Of a stretch of 64,000 bases of DNA, positions 38,331-48,979 are shown one piece after another. The DNA comes from Chaenocephalus aceratus. Taxonomy: Eukaryota; Chordata; Actinopteri; Perciformes; Channichthyidae. Below the pieces are notes generated by a model that saw only the letters and a program-made list of their open reading frames with translations, searched no databases and was not told where the DNA came from. Position numbers and translations under genes: made by a program. The DNA is taken from positions 32,322,040-32,386,039 of the forward strand of contig CM043789.1 in assembly GCA_023974075.1 (NCBI GenBank), given 5' to 3'. Within the stretch, counting starts at the first letter, position 1. Each line of letters starts with the position of its first letter.

Positions 38331-38427
38331 AAACCTCCTCAGCTCTCTCTATTAATCCACGTGGTGATATTGTATTTTCTATGAGTTAGTATTAATTCCT
38401 GTCTTTATTCCAGGGCGGTTCTAGGGG

Positions 38428-38447
38428 TGGGGGGGGGGGGGGGGGGT
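38428..38447. repeat. poly-G run
   Basis: About 19 consecutive G after GGT. Its length may be unreliable in assembly. Confidence 0.85.
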
Positions 38448-38487
38448 CAGTTTATGATTCAACGATTTCCTGGCTGATGAAATAGGT

Positions 38488-38620
38488 CAGCGGTTCTCAA
38501 ACTGTGGTCCGCGAGGGTACTGCAGGTGGTCCGTGGACAAAAGCTAAATAAAATCCACTTTTTATTATCAAGGATTTTCGGGGACCACCTCATATGTGAC
38601 TAGCTCTATCAAAATCAGTC
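38488..38620. mobile_element. left end of a hAT MITE
   Basis: Starts CAGCGGTTCTCAAACTGTGGTC, related to the element at 38,973. The matching right end is not found, so this is a fragment; the right border is arbitrary. Confidence 0.45.
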
Positions 38621-38972
38621 GCATTGACCTGAAGACACATTTTGAGTTGTATACACTGTCGGGAAAGAGGAGATTCCTAGCTTTCACCTCCGGAGTCGGC
38701 TTGACTCGGTTTGCATTTATAAAGAATGCACACATGTGTTTAATCGTTAATGTCAGATATGTACTAAGTAAATACATTTGTTCCTGCTCAAGATTAGTTT
38801 CAACTTTATTGTTATTGCACATATTACAGGCACTGAGACAACAAAATGCAGTTTAGGTTCTAACCAGGTGCAACAAGCAGTAAAGTGAAAAGTAATGTAC
38901 ACAATAAACAGAATAAAATATAGAATGAATTGAATGATGAATAAACAGTGAGGGGTATGAATCCACTAGAAT

Positions 38973-39298
38973 CAGTGCTTCTCAAAGTGTGGTCCGCGGA
39001 CCACTGGTGGTCCGTGAGTATATTGGTAAAATTTCACATTTGAAATAAATTAATTTAAGTTTTCCACACTCTCGCAGGAATATCTCCGCAATGGAGCGAG
39101 CTTAAGTTTCAATTGTTCGATTGTATGATATAGCCCAGCTGCAACACCTTCATCACACATGTTGCCACTTGTTTGTACCATTTGCATGCGATTTGTAATC
39201 TGTTCTAGAAAAACGATGTGTCTTTGGAGTTAGGTGGTCCGCGAATGTTTTTTTATTGGTTAAGTGGTCCTTGGTATGAAAAAGTTTGAGAAACACTG
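38973..39298. mobile_element. short hAT MITE
   Basis: Ends CAGTGCTTCTCAAA and TTTGAGAAACACTG. Flanks cactagaat / cactagat fit an 8-bp duplication with one inserted base. 326 bp, non-coding. Confidence 0.8.
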
Positions 39299-39736
39299 CA
39301 CTAGATATCAGCCTGTGAGCAGTATAAACAGTGTGTATGAATATGCTAAGATAGGCCTATATAAAGTATGAAAACAGTAAGCAGTGCAAGTATAGTATAA
39401 CATAATATAGATATTAATTTCATGATGATAAACATTGTGGAACAATGATGAAAAATGGGAATGGATGTGGCGACGTAAAACTGACACAAAACAACAACAA
39501 ACTTTTGCCGAGCCAATTGGAGAGTTTCATCAGCAGCACGTAAAAACCACCAATAAGCGCTCAGCTCGAGATACCAGCGAGTCGTTTCCCATCAAGCATT
39601 TCGCTTCCGCAGCCCGTGGAGAGGAACTGCGCCGCCTCGCCGCGCCTCGCTCTCAAGGCTGCGGGCGTCTTTGTCCCGCGAGATTTCAACGTCTCATGTA
39701 GGCGAGCCTCCAGAGCAAGTCGGTCAAAATGACTAA

Positions 39737-41177
39737 CGGTACGTCCACACAGCAGCTTTTCAAAAATCTTGAAAATCTTGGAGCTGGGCGTGTCTGACAG
39801 CTTGGGGATTTTTTGAGATGGGTCTGGCTGCAGACCGCAGCAAGGGGGGCGTTTCCTAACTTTTTTTATCCAATAGAATAATGACAGTCAGCAGAAATAC
39901 ATACTGTAGGTGGCAGTAATGCAACTTAAGGGATTCCAGCTGCTTTTATAAATCCTCGCAGAAGAAGTCATTCGTTTCGTTCTTTCAAGATAGCCGAACA
40001 ACAAGTTGAAACAGCGGTAATAGTATTTTCCAGAGATGCATGTTTATATTTATTGTAATGTCATTTTTCTTCACACACAATTGTCTGTTTTTATGATGCT
40101 GGAGGCAACTTTCATGAAAATGGCTGATGGGGTTAATAATAATTAGAACAGCCAATAAAATGTTTGTTTAATAAAGACTTTCCTCTTTGTATGTACTGTA
40201 TATATTTTTTAATTAATCTTACCACCAGACACAACATGAACAAATGAATGATACACATCAGGACAGTAACTTAAACTTCAGTATTTTAGGTGTACAGAAA
40301 CCTCTACTCATGTTGTTAAATGATATACAGCAATATCTTCCATAAAATGTAGTTGATTGATTTGAATAATAATTACGACCACTGTACAAACAGTGAAAAA
40401 TGATATGCCTACAATTTATGAATTTGTCTTCTCTGTGGGTTGTATACTCTTCATTCTTTATGCAAATTAATTATAATTATTATTTTTCAAAGTTCGTTTA
40501 TGATTCATTCAAAGCATTAAAATAAATGAGAAACAGAGAGCGTCATATACCTTTAAGAAATACGTGGGGGCGGGGTTCATAACCCTTTAGGAAACGCCCC
40601 TATACGATCCGCCTCCTTGCTGGATTTTTTGCGAGCAATGCAACCAACAACCAATCACATGAATCTCCCACCCCCGACATACAAAGCAAAAAACCCCGGG
40701 GATTTTATGCGAGCAATATATATATATATATAAACTCCCCAAACAGGCGAAAACCTACCAGTTTCACCCACTGTCTCTGCCACCTCCCTCCATGCCTGGT
40801 TCCTCCGGTTTGTATCCCGTTAATATTTCTGGTCGTAAAGAACCGGGTGATTTGCTACCGTAATTTCTCGTTTGGAATATGAGGAAATGAACTGCGGTCT
40901 GGTTCTCCCTGCTTACACGCGGTTTGATTGGCTAGCGCTTCTACTGTCAGATTTGCATAAACGTGTTTGATTGGCTGGCGCTTCCAGCTCAGCTTCAAAA
41001 GTTGAACATTGCTCAACTTTGAAATCCTGGACATCCTGGAAATCTTCGCTTCGCTCCCCCACAATGCAGTTCGGCAAAAAGCGAGGCAAAGTGACGTCAT
41101 CCCCATTCAAAGTCAATGGGCAGAGAAGCGTTGGAAGCGTTGGAAGTTTCTTCTGAAGCTGCTGTGTGGACGTACCG
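39737..41177. mobile_element. Harbinger-like MITE with TAA duplication
   Basis: Long, almost perfect inverted ends beginning CGGTACGTCCACACAG, flanked by TAA at 39,734-39,736 and 41,178-41,180. A 3-bp TWA duplication is typical of PIF/Harbinger elements. 1.44 kb without transposase. Inside is a segment (GTAGGTGGCAGTAATGCA near 39,907, then GCAGAAGAAG) that resembles the I-type LINE 3' end. Confidence 0.8.
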
Positions 41178-41259
41178 TAACCATCATGCAACGCACTAGC
41201 AAGACATTGATCCCAACTGCGCAGGTCTCGCTAGTCTCAAACAAGCCTACTGTTTTATC

Positions 41260-42200
41260 ATGCCAAAAAGCTGCTGTGTCGTTTATTGCAACTCAAACAT
41301 TAAAACAAATCAGTTACGTTTTTCTGTACTTCCTCTAAGAAAAAAGGACAGTAAGGCCCATTCCCAAACCGCCCCCTACACCCTACCCCTCCATCTATGC
41401 GTTCACGTGGAGGGTCCGCCATATTGAGGGCTGTTCCAAAGCAACGAGTGTGGAGCGGTGTGGAGGGAGAGTGGGCTATCAAGCCCTCGTCTGCATCATG
41501 GGTCTGCATCGGTGCTGACCATGGGTGCTGACTTGAGACCGGTCTCTACCTGACCGGTCTCAACGCTGTGTGTGTCCGTCAGGAAACAAGCTGTTAACAA
41601 GTAGTTCCAGCAAACATCCACTGATAAACTGCGATGTTAACAACCTGATGATAACCTCATATGTTTTAACTTAGGATCGTACCTGTGTTTAGTCTAGAAA
41701 AAGGTAAATGTGTGCATTTTATTATAAAGTTGTGTATATTTACAGAATGTTGCAAAAACTAAGAAGCTTATAAACATCAGGTTTCAAACTAAAAGAGCTT
41801 TACAAAAAAATAACACTATTTAAAGATGTTTGGAGTTTTATTTGATGCTGATTTGAAACCATTGTTACATACAGTTACGGCATTTCCTGTTTCTGCCGGA
41901 GAGAGGGGAGGCCGTCCCAAAGCTTGCTGCTGTATTTACTCCCTCCATCTGACAGGAGGGAGCCTCGTTGAGCTGTGAGTGAGGCTGCAGACGGAGTTCA
42001 CTCCGTCACGGAGGGGTAGGGTCGAGTCGAGGGAGTGGTTTGGGATTGGGCCTAAAAGAAGAGCTGTGTGGCTTCAGGCTTGATTGCCATTCAAATTACA
42101 GCTTTGTTTTCCCCCAAAAGTGGGCGGAGCCGTCATTTTTGTCCGGAAGTGACGCATGTGTTACTCTGATCTTTGATTGATTTCTTTGATGCTACTTGCC
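41260..42200 (+). pseudogene. THAP-type zinc-finger fragment, broken
   Basis: From the ATG at 41,260 the frame reads MPKSCCVVYC, then LRFSVLPLRKK, as at the start of a THAP domain (paired cysteines, then FxxLP). A Harbinger-like MITE then interrupts it. When the MITE and one TAA are skipped, the frame continues SKRRAVWLQA, restoring the invariant THAP tryptophan, and then meets a stop. The second Cys/His half is not intact, and a 5'-truncated LINE follows. Human THAP3 lies between PHF13 and DNAJC11, so a displaced thap3 relic is possible, but THAP domains are common in fish and identity is unproven. Confidence 0.5.
41355..42052. mobile_element. Harbinger-like MITE inside the THAP fragment
   Basis: Inverted ends GGCCCATTCCCAAACC and GGTTTGGGATTGGGCC with TAA duplicated at 41,352-41,354 and 42,053-42,055. 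698 bp, non-coding, pyrimidine- and purine-rich near the ends. Confidence 0.85.
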
Positions 42201-42442
42201 CAATATAAAGCGTTACGGTTGTGTATAGGTGTAATTAAGACAACCCCTACTAATGCAATATTAGTTGAAGCCGGAGAGACTCCATTGGAGCTAAGAAGAG
42301 AGAAAATTGCTCTTGCTTATTGGGTCAGGTTCACTAGCAGGAACCACGCCACTACAGTGTGATGTTTGTAAGTTTATTGAAGTAACATGTGAATGATATG
42401 AGGGGGGTGAAGGGATGATCTGGGAGGACGAGCTGTGGTCCA

Positions 42443-42856
42443 TGCAATGGGAGACTCAGAGTGGGGGTTCCGTCTCCGGCATGATCTGCGTGGGCTGATT
42501 ACGGGCCCCCAGACAATACCTGGAATTAAAATGTTAGTATATACAGTATATACATATGCACAGTTTAAATATAAATGTTGACGGGCAGAGGATGTTGGGA
42601 TGAAGGGATGAGGGATGGAGGGATGTAGGGATGTAGGGATGAGGGATGTAGGTATGAGGGATGTAGGGATGAGGGATGTTGGGATGAAGGGATGTAGGGA
42701 TGTTGGGATGAAGGGATGTAGGGATGAGGGATGTTGGGATGAGGGATGTAGGGATGAGGGATGTGGGGATGGGGGGATGTAGGGATGTGCAATGGGAGAC
42801 TCAGAGTGGGGGTTCCGTCTCCGGCATGATCTGCGTGGGCTGATTACGGGCCCCCA
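42443..42856. repeat. 69-bp direct repeat flanking a GGGATG minisatellite
   Basis: The segment starting TGCAATGGGAGACTCAG at 42,443 recurs without visible change at 42,788. Between the copies is about 200 bp of imperfect repeats of GGGATG(T/A)(A/T/G) units at 42,592-42,787. It lies inside the DIRS remnant. Confidence 0.9.
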
Positions 42857-44256
42857 AAAGAGTCGGATTAAGCAGCTGACTTAAGCGTGTGCGTGTCTGA
42901 GATCATTGAGATTGTTGCGGATGTAAGCGTGATACGCTTGAGATGACAAGCGGCCGAGGGCCTAGATGGTTGGATAAGAGATGCCCGGTCTAGCTGCTGT
43001 GAACGCTGCGCCAATGCGGAAGGAATGGCTCGCATAATATTCTGAGCATATCCCCAAAATAAGCAACACATTGTGGAAGTGTTTCTGGAACCAGAAACGT
43101 GTGGCCGTTTTCCCTGTTTCGGTGAGAAAGAGTGGGTGTTGAGGCGTTGCGTATGCATCGTACCTTGCGCTGAGGTATTTGGTTAGTGGCTTGTATGGCT
43201 GGGATACGAGTTCAGGCGGAAGATGTGGATGGGGAAAGAAATTCCCAGCTGATCCGTTTTACTCCGGAGTGTGAATATGAGAGTCGTTTGCCGTGGAGGG
43301 CTAACAGCTGCCGTTTCGTGCATCTGTCTGCCTGTAAGTAGTTTGACAAGAGGAGAGTGATGCGCTGTACTTTCTCTGAGGATAGAGAAGCCCGGAAAGA
43401 CATTGAGTCCAGGGTGATGCCTAGAAACTCAATGGAGGTTGTAGGACCTGAGGTTTTCTCTTCAGACAGAGGAATGCCATGGTCTGCAAAATATTTGTAT
43501 GAGTGTGCTCAGCCCGTGGCAGGGGGGTGAGGATGGTGGAGTGACTGTGAGAAAGTTGTCGAGAAGATGGAGCACATAGGGGAGTCTGTGGTTGTTTGGG
43601 GACTATCGAATGGCCTATCATGAATCCTTCTTTGACTTATTTGGCCAGTAAGGTGTCGAAGGTGTGAGGTTCTGTTAAAGCGGACTGAAGGTTGTGGCAG
43701 ATGTGAGATGTGTCAGGCAGTATTGCTATGCCTGGGTGAAAACCATAGGTGAAGCCATTGGTGAGAAATTAAACAGACTATCTGGATGATTCGCTGAGGC
43801 GGTAGCTAAGTTGCTTATCTTGACGGGTGTGCTGAGGTGCCGTGCTAGTCAATCTGCTGATGTAGTTGGGTTGTGAGGGCAAGTGCTCCTGGCATGAGCG
43901 CCGCCGCAGAAAGAGCAGATGTGCATGAGGCGGCAGCTAGAAAAAGAGCAGCCTAGGTCATTGAAACTGTTGCACACCATCCTGCCTCCCTGTGGGTGAT
44001 AGACGTCTGAGGCGTTGCGTGATGGAGAGGAAAGTGAGTGAGGTGTTTGAGATGGTGGAGAGCTGACTAAGCATGCTAAGGCCGGGTGGGAGGGGGCTCC
44101 GCATAATTGGCAAGAGAGGGATGCGCGTGCTGCGAAGATGCGGCAGTAACGCTCGGAGTCCGGAGCGCCCCGGTATGTTCCCTGGTTGAACTGCTTGATG
44201 CGGCTTGGCTAGCAAAGTTTATTTTATTATTTGTATTATTTTTCCTGAGAGAGAGA

Positions 44257-44540
44257 CCGGAGACGGTGAGGGTCGGAGAGAGAGAGACCGGAGCATCTGC
44301 TCGATGCGAGGGTCAGAGAGAGAGAGACCGGAGCGTCTGCTCACTGCGAGGGTCAGAGACAGAGAGACCGGAGCGTCTGCTCGATGCGAGGGTCAGAGAG
44401 AGAGAGACCGGAGCGTCTGCTCACTGCGAGGGTCGGAGAGAGAGAGACCGGAGCGTCTGCTCGCTGCGAGGGTCGGAGAGAGAGAGAGAGACCGGAACGT
44501 CTGCTCGCTGCGAGGGTCGGAGAGAGAGAGACCGGAGCGG
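44257..44540. repeat. 40-bp tandem minisatellite
   Basis: About seven units of 40 bp with core GAGCGTCTGCTCGATGCGAG plus GGTCAGAG and GA repeats; one unit is 4 bp longer. As 40 is not a multiple of three, the same peptide motif appears in all frames, giving artefactual long frames on both strands. Confidence 0.93.
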
Positions 44541-45060
44541 CCCCGGTTGTTTGCCCTCGCTGGCGGAGTAGACGAAGCCTGGGACCTGTCTGGAGTTGGA
44601 GGTATCTCGTTGGGGGAGCTTGAGTGGGAGTGGTGGCGGCTGGTGTGTGGGACCCTGATTGCCGAGCGCACGCGGCTCCGTTCAGATGCTTGGCTTAGAT
44701 CCAACCACTAAAACGTGGATGGCGGGTAGCCGGTGTCGAAGAGATCTTCGTCTGACTCCGGTGAGTTGATCAGCAGTTTGGGATCCATGGTAAGTTGAAT
44801 GTTCTCGTGGTAGCGTTTAGCTTGTTTGAACCGTGACGACGCGCGCCGTGAATCACGGTCTGGCTGTCAGTCCTTGAAAGGATGGAGACGAGCAGTGGCC
44901 GGAAGTTTTGCCGGATATAAATAGGGGTGGCCGTGGTTCGAGGCGGAGTTTTAGGCGTGGCCATGCTCCTGAACCTATGTTAACAATTTAACCTCATTTA
45001 AAAGGAAGTGGGGAAGCAAATGTCACGATCAAAACATTACAGGAGTGCTGGGAATATTCC

Positions 45061-47293
45061 GGGGCCCTTTCTCATTTTATCAAATCCCCCTCCTCGACTC
45101 CTCGACTCCTCGGTCCTTCGGTAGTGACCCGGAAATGAATTTTAGCGCGCCACGATGAAGGACATCTAATTTCTCTAAATGCACATCGAGGACCGAGCAT
45201 CGAGCATCGAGGAGGCTCTCTGGAGGAGCTCTAACCGAGGATACACTGATGGGTCCTCCACGGTCCTCCACGGCTCCTTCGCGGATGCATTACCGGGAAC
45301 AGATGTTTCAAAGTGTCGTGACGCACGGCCGGACTTATCTCAGCCAATGACAGCTCTGCATGCATCCCCTGGATATTATTTTAGAAACTGCTTTCATCGC
45401 GACGCGATGTTTACAGAGAGAACAGCTGTGAGGTCCATGCAGAAAGAAGAGTAGTGTGTATAATATATATCACTCAGTATAACAGGCCTACTCTCTTTAT
45501 TTGCTTTAGTTTAGTAGATATCTACAAACAAAAGAGGCTTCTCAATTCTTAAATGTCCCCTCCTCGACTCCCCTCCTCGAGACTTAGTCCCGCCCACAGG
45601 AGATGCGAGCGGAGGACCGAGGAGGGGAACCGAGGAGGGAGGAGGGGAAGCAGCAGACATTTAAAGAAATGAGAACTCCTCTCCTCTGAGCGGTCATATT
45701 AAAGCGACGTCCATTCATTATTACGTGGCAACAGCTGCATCAGCTGTCGAGTGTTTTGTCATAGCGCTGTATTTTATAATCTCTGTTAGATCAGCTGAAC
45801 ATTGTTCCCCCACATATTTACTTTGAATTCATTGAGAGTGCGGTATAATGAGACAATACCAGGCTACAGATGCGGACAAACACAAACAAATATATTTATA
45901 TAAATAATATATACAATTTAAAGTATGAGAGCACTCTCATAATAACGTAACACAATCAGAGACTGGATATATCCCCCCCCCTCCCCCCTCTCTCTGGTCG
46001 CTGAAATGGGGAATTGAAATTACGGGCCAAAATTTGTATTTGCACGTATTAAAAGTAAGCAGAGGACACCAAACCAACTGAGACCCGTCTGTCCGCCGCA
46101 TCTACGCACTGTACAACACACACCTACACACTGTAGGCTACCACACACACACCTACATACTGTACCACACACACCTACAGCTCCTAAAGCATAATCAGGC
46201 TACAGCCGTTGTGTATTTTATTATGTGAAGCACTAAATGGTTTTAGAAAAATATCGACTCTTTGTTTGTAGATATCTACTAAACTAAAGCAAATGAAGAG
46301 AGTAGGCCTGTTATACTGAGTGATATATATTTTACACACTGCTCTGCTTTCTGCACCGGACCTCACAGCTGTTCTCTCTGGAAACATCTTGACGATGAAA
46401 GCAGTTTCTAAAATAATATCCAGGGGATGCATGCAGAGCTGTCATTGATTGAGATAAGTCCGGCCGTGCGTCACACCTCCACCGTTCCCGGAAATACATC
46501 CGTGGAGGAGCCGTGGAGGAACCATCAGTGTATCCTCGGTTATAGCTCCTCCAGAGAGCCTCCTCGACGCTCGATCCTCGGTCCTCGGTGTCCATTTAGA
46601 GAAAAGAGATGTCCTTCAACATGGCGCGCTGAAATCCATTTCCGGGTCACTGCCGGAGGACCGAGGAGTCGAGGAGTCGAGGAGGGGAAATTTGAGTATT
46701 GAGAAGCCTCTAAAGAGTCGATATTTTTCTAAAACCATTTAGTGTGTGTGTTGTACAGTGCGTAGATGCAGCGGACTGACGGGTCTCAGTTGGTTTGGTG
46801 TCCTCTGCTTACTTTTAATACTTGTAAATAAAACTTTTGGCCCGTAATTTATTTTCCTCATTGTAGCGACCAAAGAGGGGGGGGATATATCCAGTCTCCG
46901 ATAGTGTTACGTTATTATGAGTGCTCTGTTTGATTCTGAAATTGTATATATTTATTATATAAATGTGTGTGTGTGTGTGTCCCCGCATCTGTAGCCTGTT
47001 ATTGTCTCATTATACCGCACTGTGAATGAATCAAAGTAAATATATAAGTCGTCATGAACACATCTGTCCATCAGACAGAGGGCTGCTGTGCCTCCTGTCA
47101 TCATTAATGGACGTATCTTTAAAATGACCGCTCAGAGGAGCCTTTCTCTAACCGCCTGCTGCTTCCCCTCCTCTCTCCTCGGCTCCCCTCCTCGGCTCCT
47201 CCGCTCGCATCTCCTGTGGGCGGGACTAAGTCTCGAGGATAGGAGTCGAGGAGGGGAGTCGAGGAAGGGAGTTCGAGAAATGAGAAAGGGCCC
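45061..47293. mobile_element. GAGGA-rich non-autonomous element, copy 2
   Basis: Ends GGGGCCCTTTCTCATT and its inverted counterpart AATGAGAAAGGGCCC. Next to each end are sub-repeats of CTCCTCGACTCC / GGAGTCGAGGAG. No coding capacity. It interrupts the LINE and is itself interrupted by an inverted copy (45,534-46,710). Shares its interior (GTAGTGACCCGGAAATG, TATACCGCACTGTGAATG) with copies 1, 3 and 4. Confidence 0.85.
45534..46710 (-). mobile_element. GAGGA-rich element, copy 3, nested in copy 2
   Basis: Ends GAGGCTTCTCAATTC and its inverted form near 46,696-46,710. Its whole interior is the reverse complement of copy 2 and copy 1. It splits copy 2 between CTACAAACAAA and AGAGTCGATATTT, which are contiguous in the other copies. 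The target duplication is not clear. Confidence 0.82.
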
Positions 47294-48560
47294 AAGTTTC
47301 AGGGGCGTGGGTTTGGATGGACAAGTAAAGAAAAAATAAGGACACACGGCATGCATGAGTTAGAGTTCTCACCATCAAATCCATTCAGTAGCGTACCCCA
47401 GTGGCTCTTTCCAATAGTAAATATAGATGTGAGTATTGTAGAAAAGAAAAGAGAGTGGCAAATAAATGAAGTAGGATTCAAAACAAGTTTGTACCTCAGG
47501 AGTAATTATCACAATTACCTCAAAATATACACAGATGGTTCTAAGAACAAGGAAGAGTGTGTCAAATTGGTATATCGATGTGTCGGAATTTTAAATATCG
47601 ATATCAAAAAGAGCGACAGACCAACTTTCAGTGTATACAGCAGAAATGCTTGCAGTAGTAATAGGTTTGCAGTGGGTGGAAGAGGTCAGACCAGATAGGG
47701 TGGTGATATGCACAGATTCATTATCCAGTTTACAAAGCATACAGTCAACAACAACTGCCAGAGAAGACATACTCATAGATATCAATCACAGCCTGTTAAG
47801 AATTCACAGAAGCGGCATAGATCTGCAGTTCTGCTGGGTGCCTGCTCATGGGGGGGTGAAAGGGAACGAGTGTGCTGATAAATTAGCAAAAAGTACACTA
47901 CAAAAGGAAATAACATTACCAGTTCAACTTGGTAAAGGAGAAGGAAAAACAGTAATTAAGAAAAAATGGATGGAGATCTGGCAGAAAAGGTGGGAGAAAG
48001 ACCAGAAAGGCAAAGACTATCACAAAGTACAAAAGACAATTACAATTAATATGTATAAAGAAAGAAACAGAAGGTAGGAAATCACGATAGCTATACTCAG
48101 AATAAATCACACAGTTTGAATGGTACGCTGTATATCATGGGGAAAAGTGACAGTGATAAGTGTGGGAACTGTGGAGTAAAAGAAAATGTAGAACATATCT
48201 TGTTACATTGTGACATCTATAAAGCGGAAAGAGAAAAACTAAAGGCTAAAGTTTTAGAGGCAGAGAGGGAATGGATGTGGTTGGTGTTTTGGGAACAAAA
48301 GGAGAGGGAGTAAGAGCTACCAGAAAGGCACTGTTTACATTCTTGAGTGAAACTGGGGTAGGAAAAATAATTTAACATTAGGTCAGGAAAGAACATAGAT
48401 TTTTATTTTTGTTTTATTTATTTCATGTTTTTGTTGATTTATTTATTTATTTAGATTAGATTCATACTCATGTACAGTAGGTGGCGGTATGCACCTTTTA
48501 ACTTGTTTGCAATCCGCCAAAAACGAGAGAAGAAGAAGAAGAAGATGCAACTTGCAGTCC

Positions 48561-48827
48561 GGGGCCCTTTCTCATTTCATCAAATCCCCCTCCTCGACTC
48601 CTCGGTCCTCCGGTAGTGACCCGGAAATGAATTTTAGCGCGCCATGCACGTCTCTTTAAAATGACCGATCAGAGGAGAGGAGTTCTCATTTCTCTAACCA
48701 CCTGCTGCTTCCCCTTCCTCTCTCCTCGGTTCCCCTCCTCGGCTCCTCCGCTCGCATCTCCTGTGGGCGGGACTAAGTCTCGAGGATAGGAGTCGAGGAG
48801 GGGAGTTAGAGAAATGAGAAAGGGTCC
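48561..48827. mobile_element. GAGGA-rich element, copy 4, internally deleted
   Basis: Only the two end regions remain: GGGGCCCTTTCTCATT on the left and AATGAGAAAGGGTCC on the right, joined after GCGCGCCATGCACGTC. It sits between the LINE tail and the first exon of the YqaJ-domain gene. Confidence 0.85.
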
Positions 48828-48979
48828 GGGTCCTGAGGACGGAGGGCGCTAATGTAAACGGAAGTCATCTTTAATTTTCCGGATTGGTTTCTGTGTGTTT
48901 GAGTGAAACGCGCTTTGTACGACATCGAGGAGAAGTTAAATACAACATATCTTGATCTAACATTACGTTAGTCCTCAAG
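48828..48979 (+). promoter_or_regulatory. 5' region of the YqaJ-domain gene
   Basis: Only about 150 bp separate copy 4 of the GAGGA-rich element from the start codon, so the promoter is either here or inside the element. No TATA box is obvious. Confidence 0.4.

Larger units (their letters stand above)
42327..44976 (-). mobile_element. degenerate DIRS-type tyrosine-recombinase retroelement
   Basis: Minus strand. The recombinase C-terminus reads YYASHSFRIGAAFTAA, a stop, then ALGRLSSQAYHAYIRNN, with the HxxR box and the Tyr region of DIRS recombinases; upstream it reads LTETGKTATRFWFQKHF. Near 43,210-43,600 are RT/RNase H pieces: VLHLLDNFL (a decayed YxDD box) and TLDSMSFRASLSSEKVQRI. Imperfect inverted ends (AGGTTCACTAGCAGG on the left, complement of CATGCTCCTGAACCT on the right) match DIRS inverted termini, and the LINE frame continues on each side. 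Stops and missing parts make it inactive. Confidence 0.75.
42190..48550 (+). mobile_element. 5'-truncated I-type LINE split by two insertions
   Basis: Three plus-strand pieces belong to one LINE: 42190-42326, 44977-45060 and 47294-48550. Piece 1 reads KALRLCIGVIKTTPTNA and EKIALAYWV. Piece 2 continues HLKGSGEANVTIKTLQECWEY. Piece 3 continues KFQGRGFGWTSKEK and enters an RNase H domain (YTDGSK; YTAEMLAVVIGLQW; CTDSLSS; HGGVKGNECADKLAK), then a CGNCG...H...C zinc knuckle. It ends GTAGGTGGCGGTATGCAC and a GAAGAAGAAG tail. A frameshift near 47,600 and further stops make it inactive. The gaps are a DIRS-type element and a GAGGA-rich element. Confidence 0.85.

Noticed and set aside
44257..44540. 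CRISPR-like array
   Set aside because: Units are contiguous with no unique spacers, and the DNA is vertebrate.
44107..44711. Long overlapping frames, possible repeat protein
   Set aside because: Explained by a 40-bp tandem repeat that leaves several frames open.
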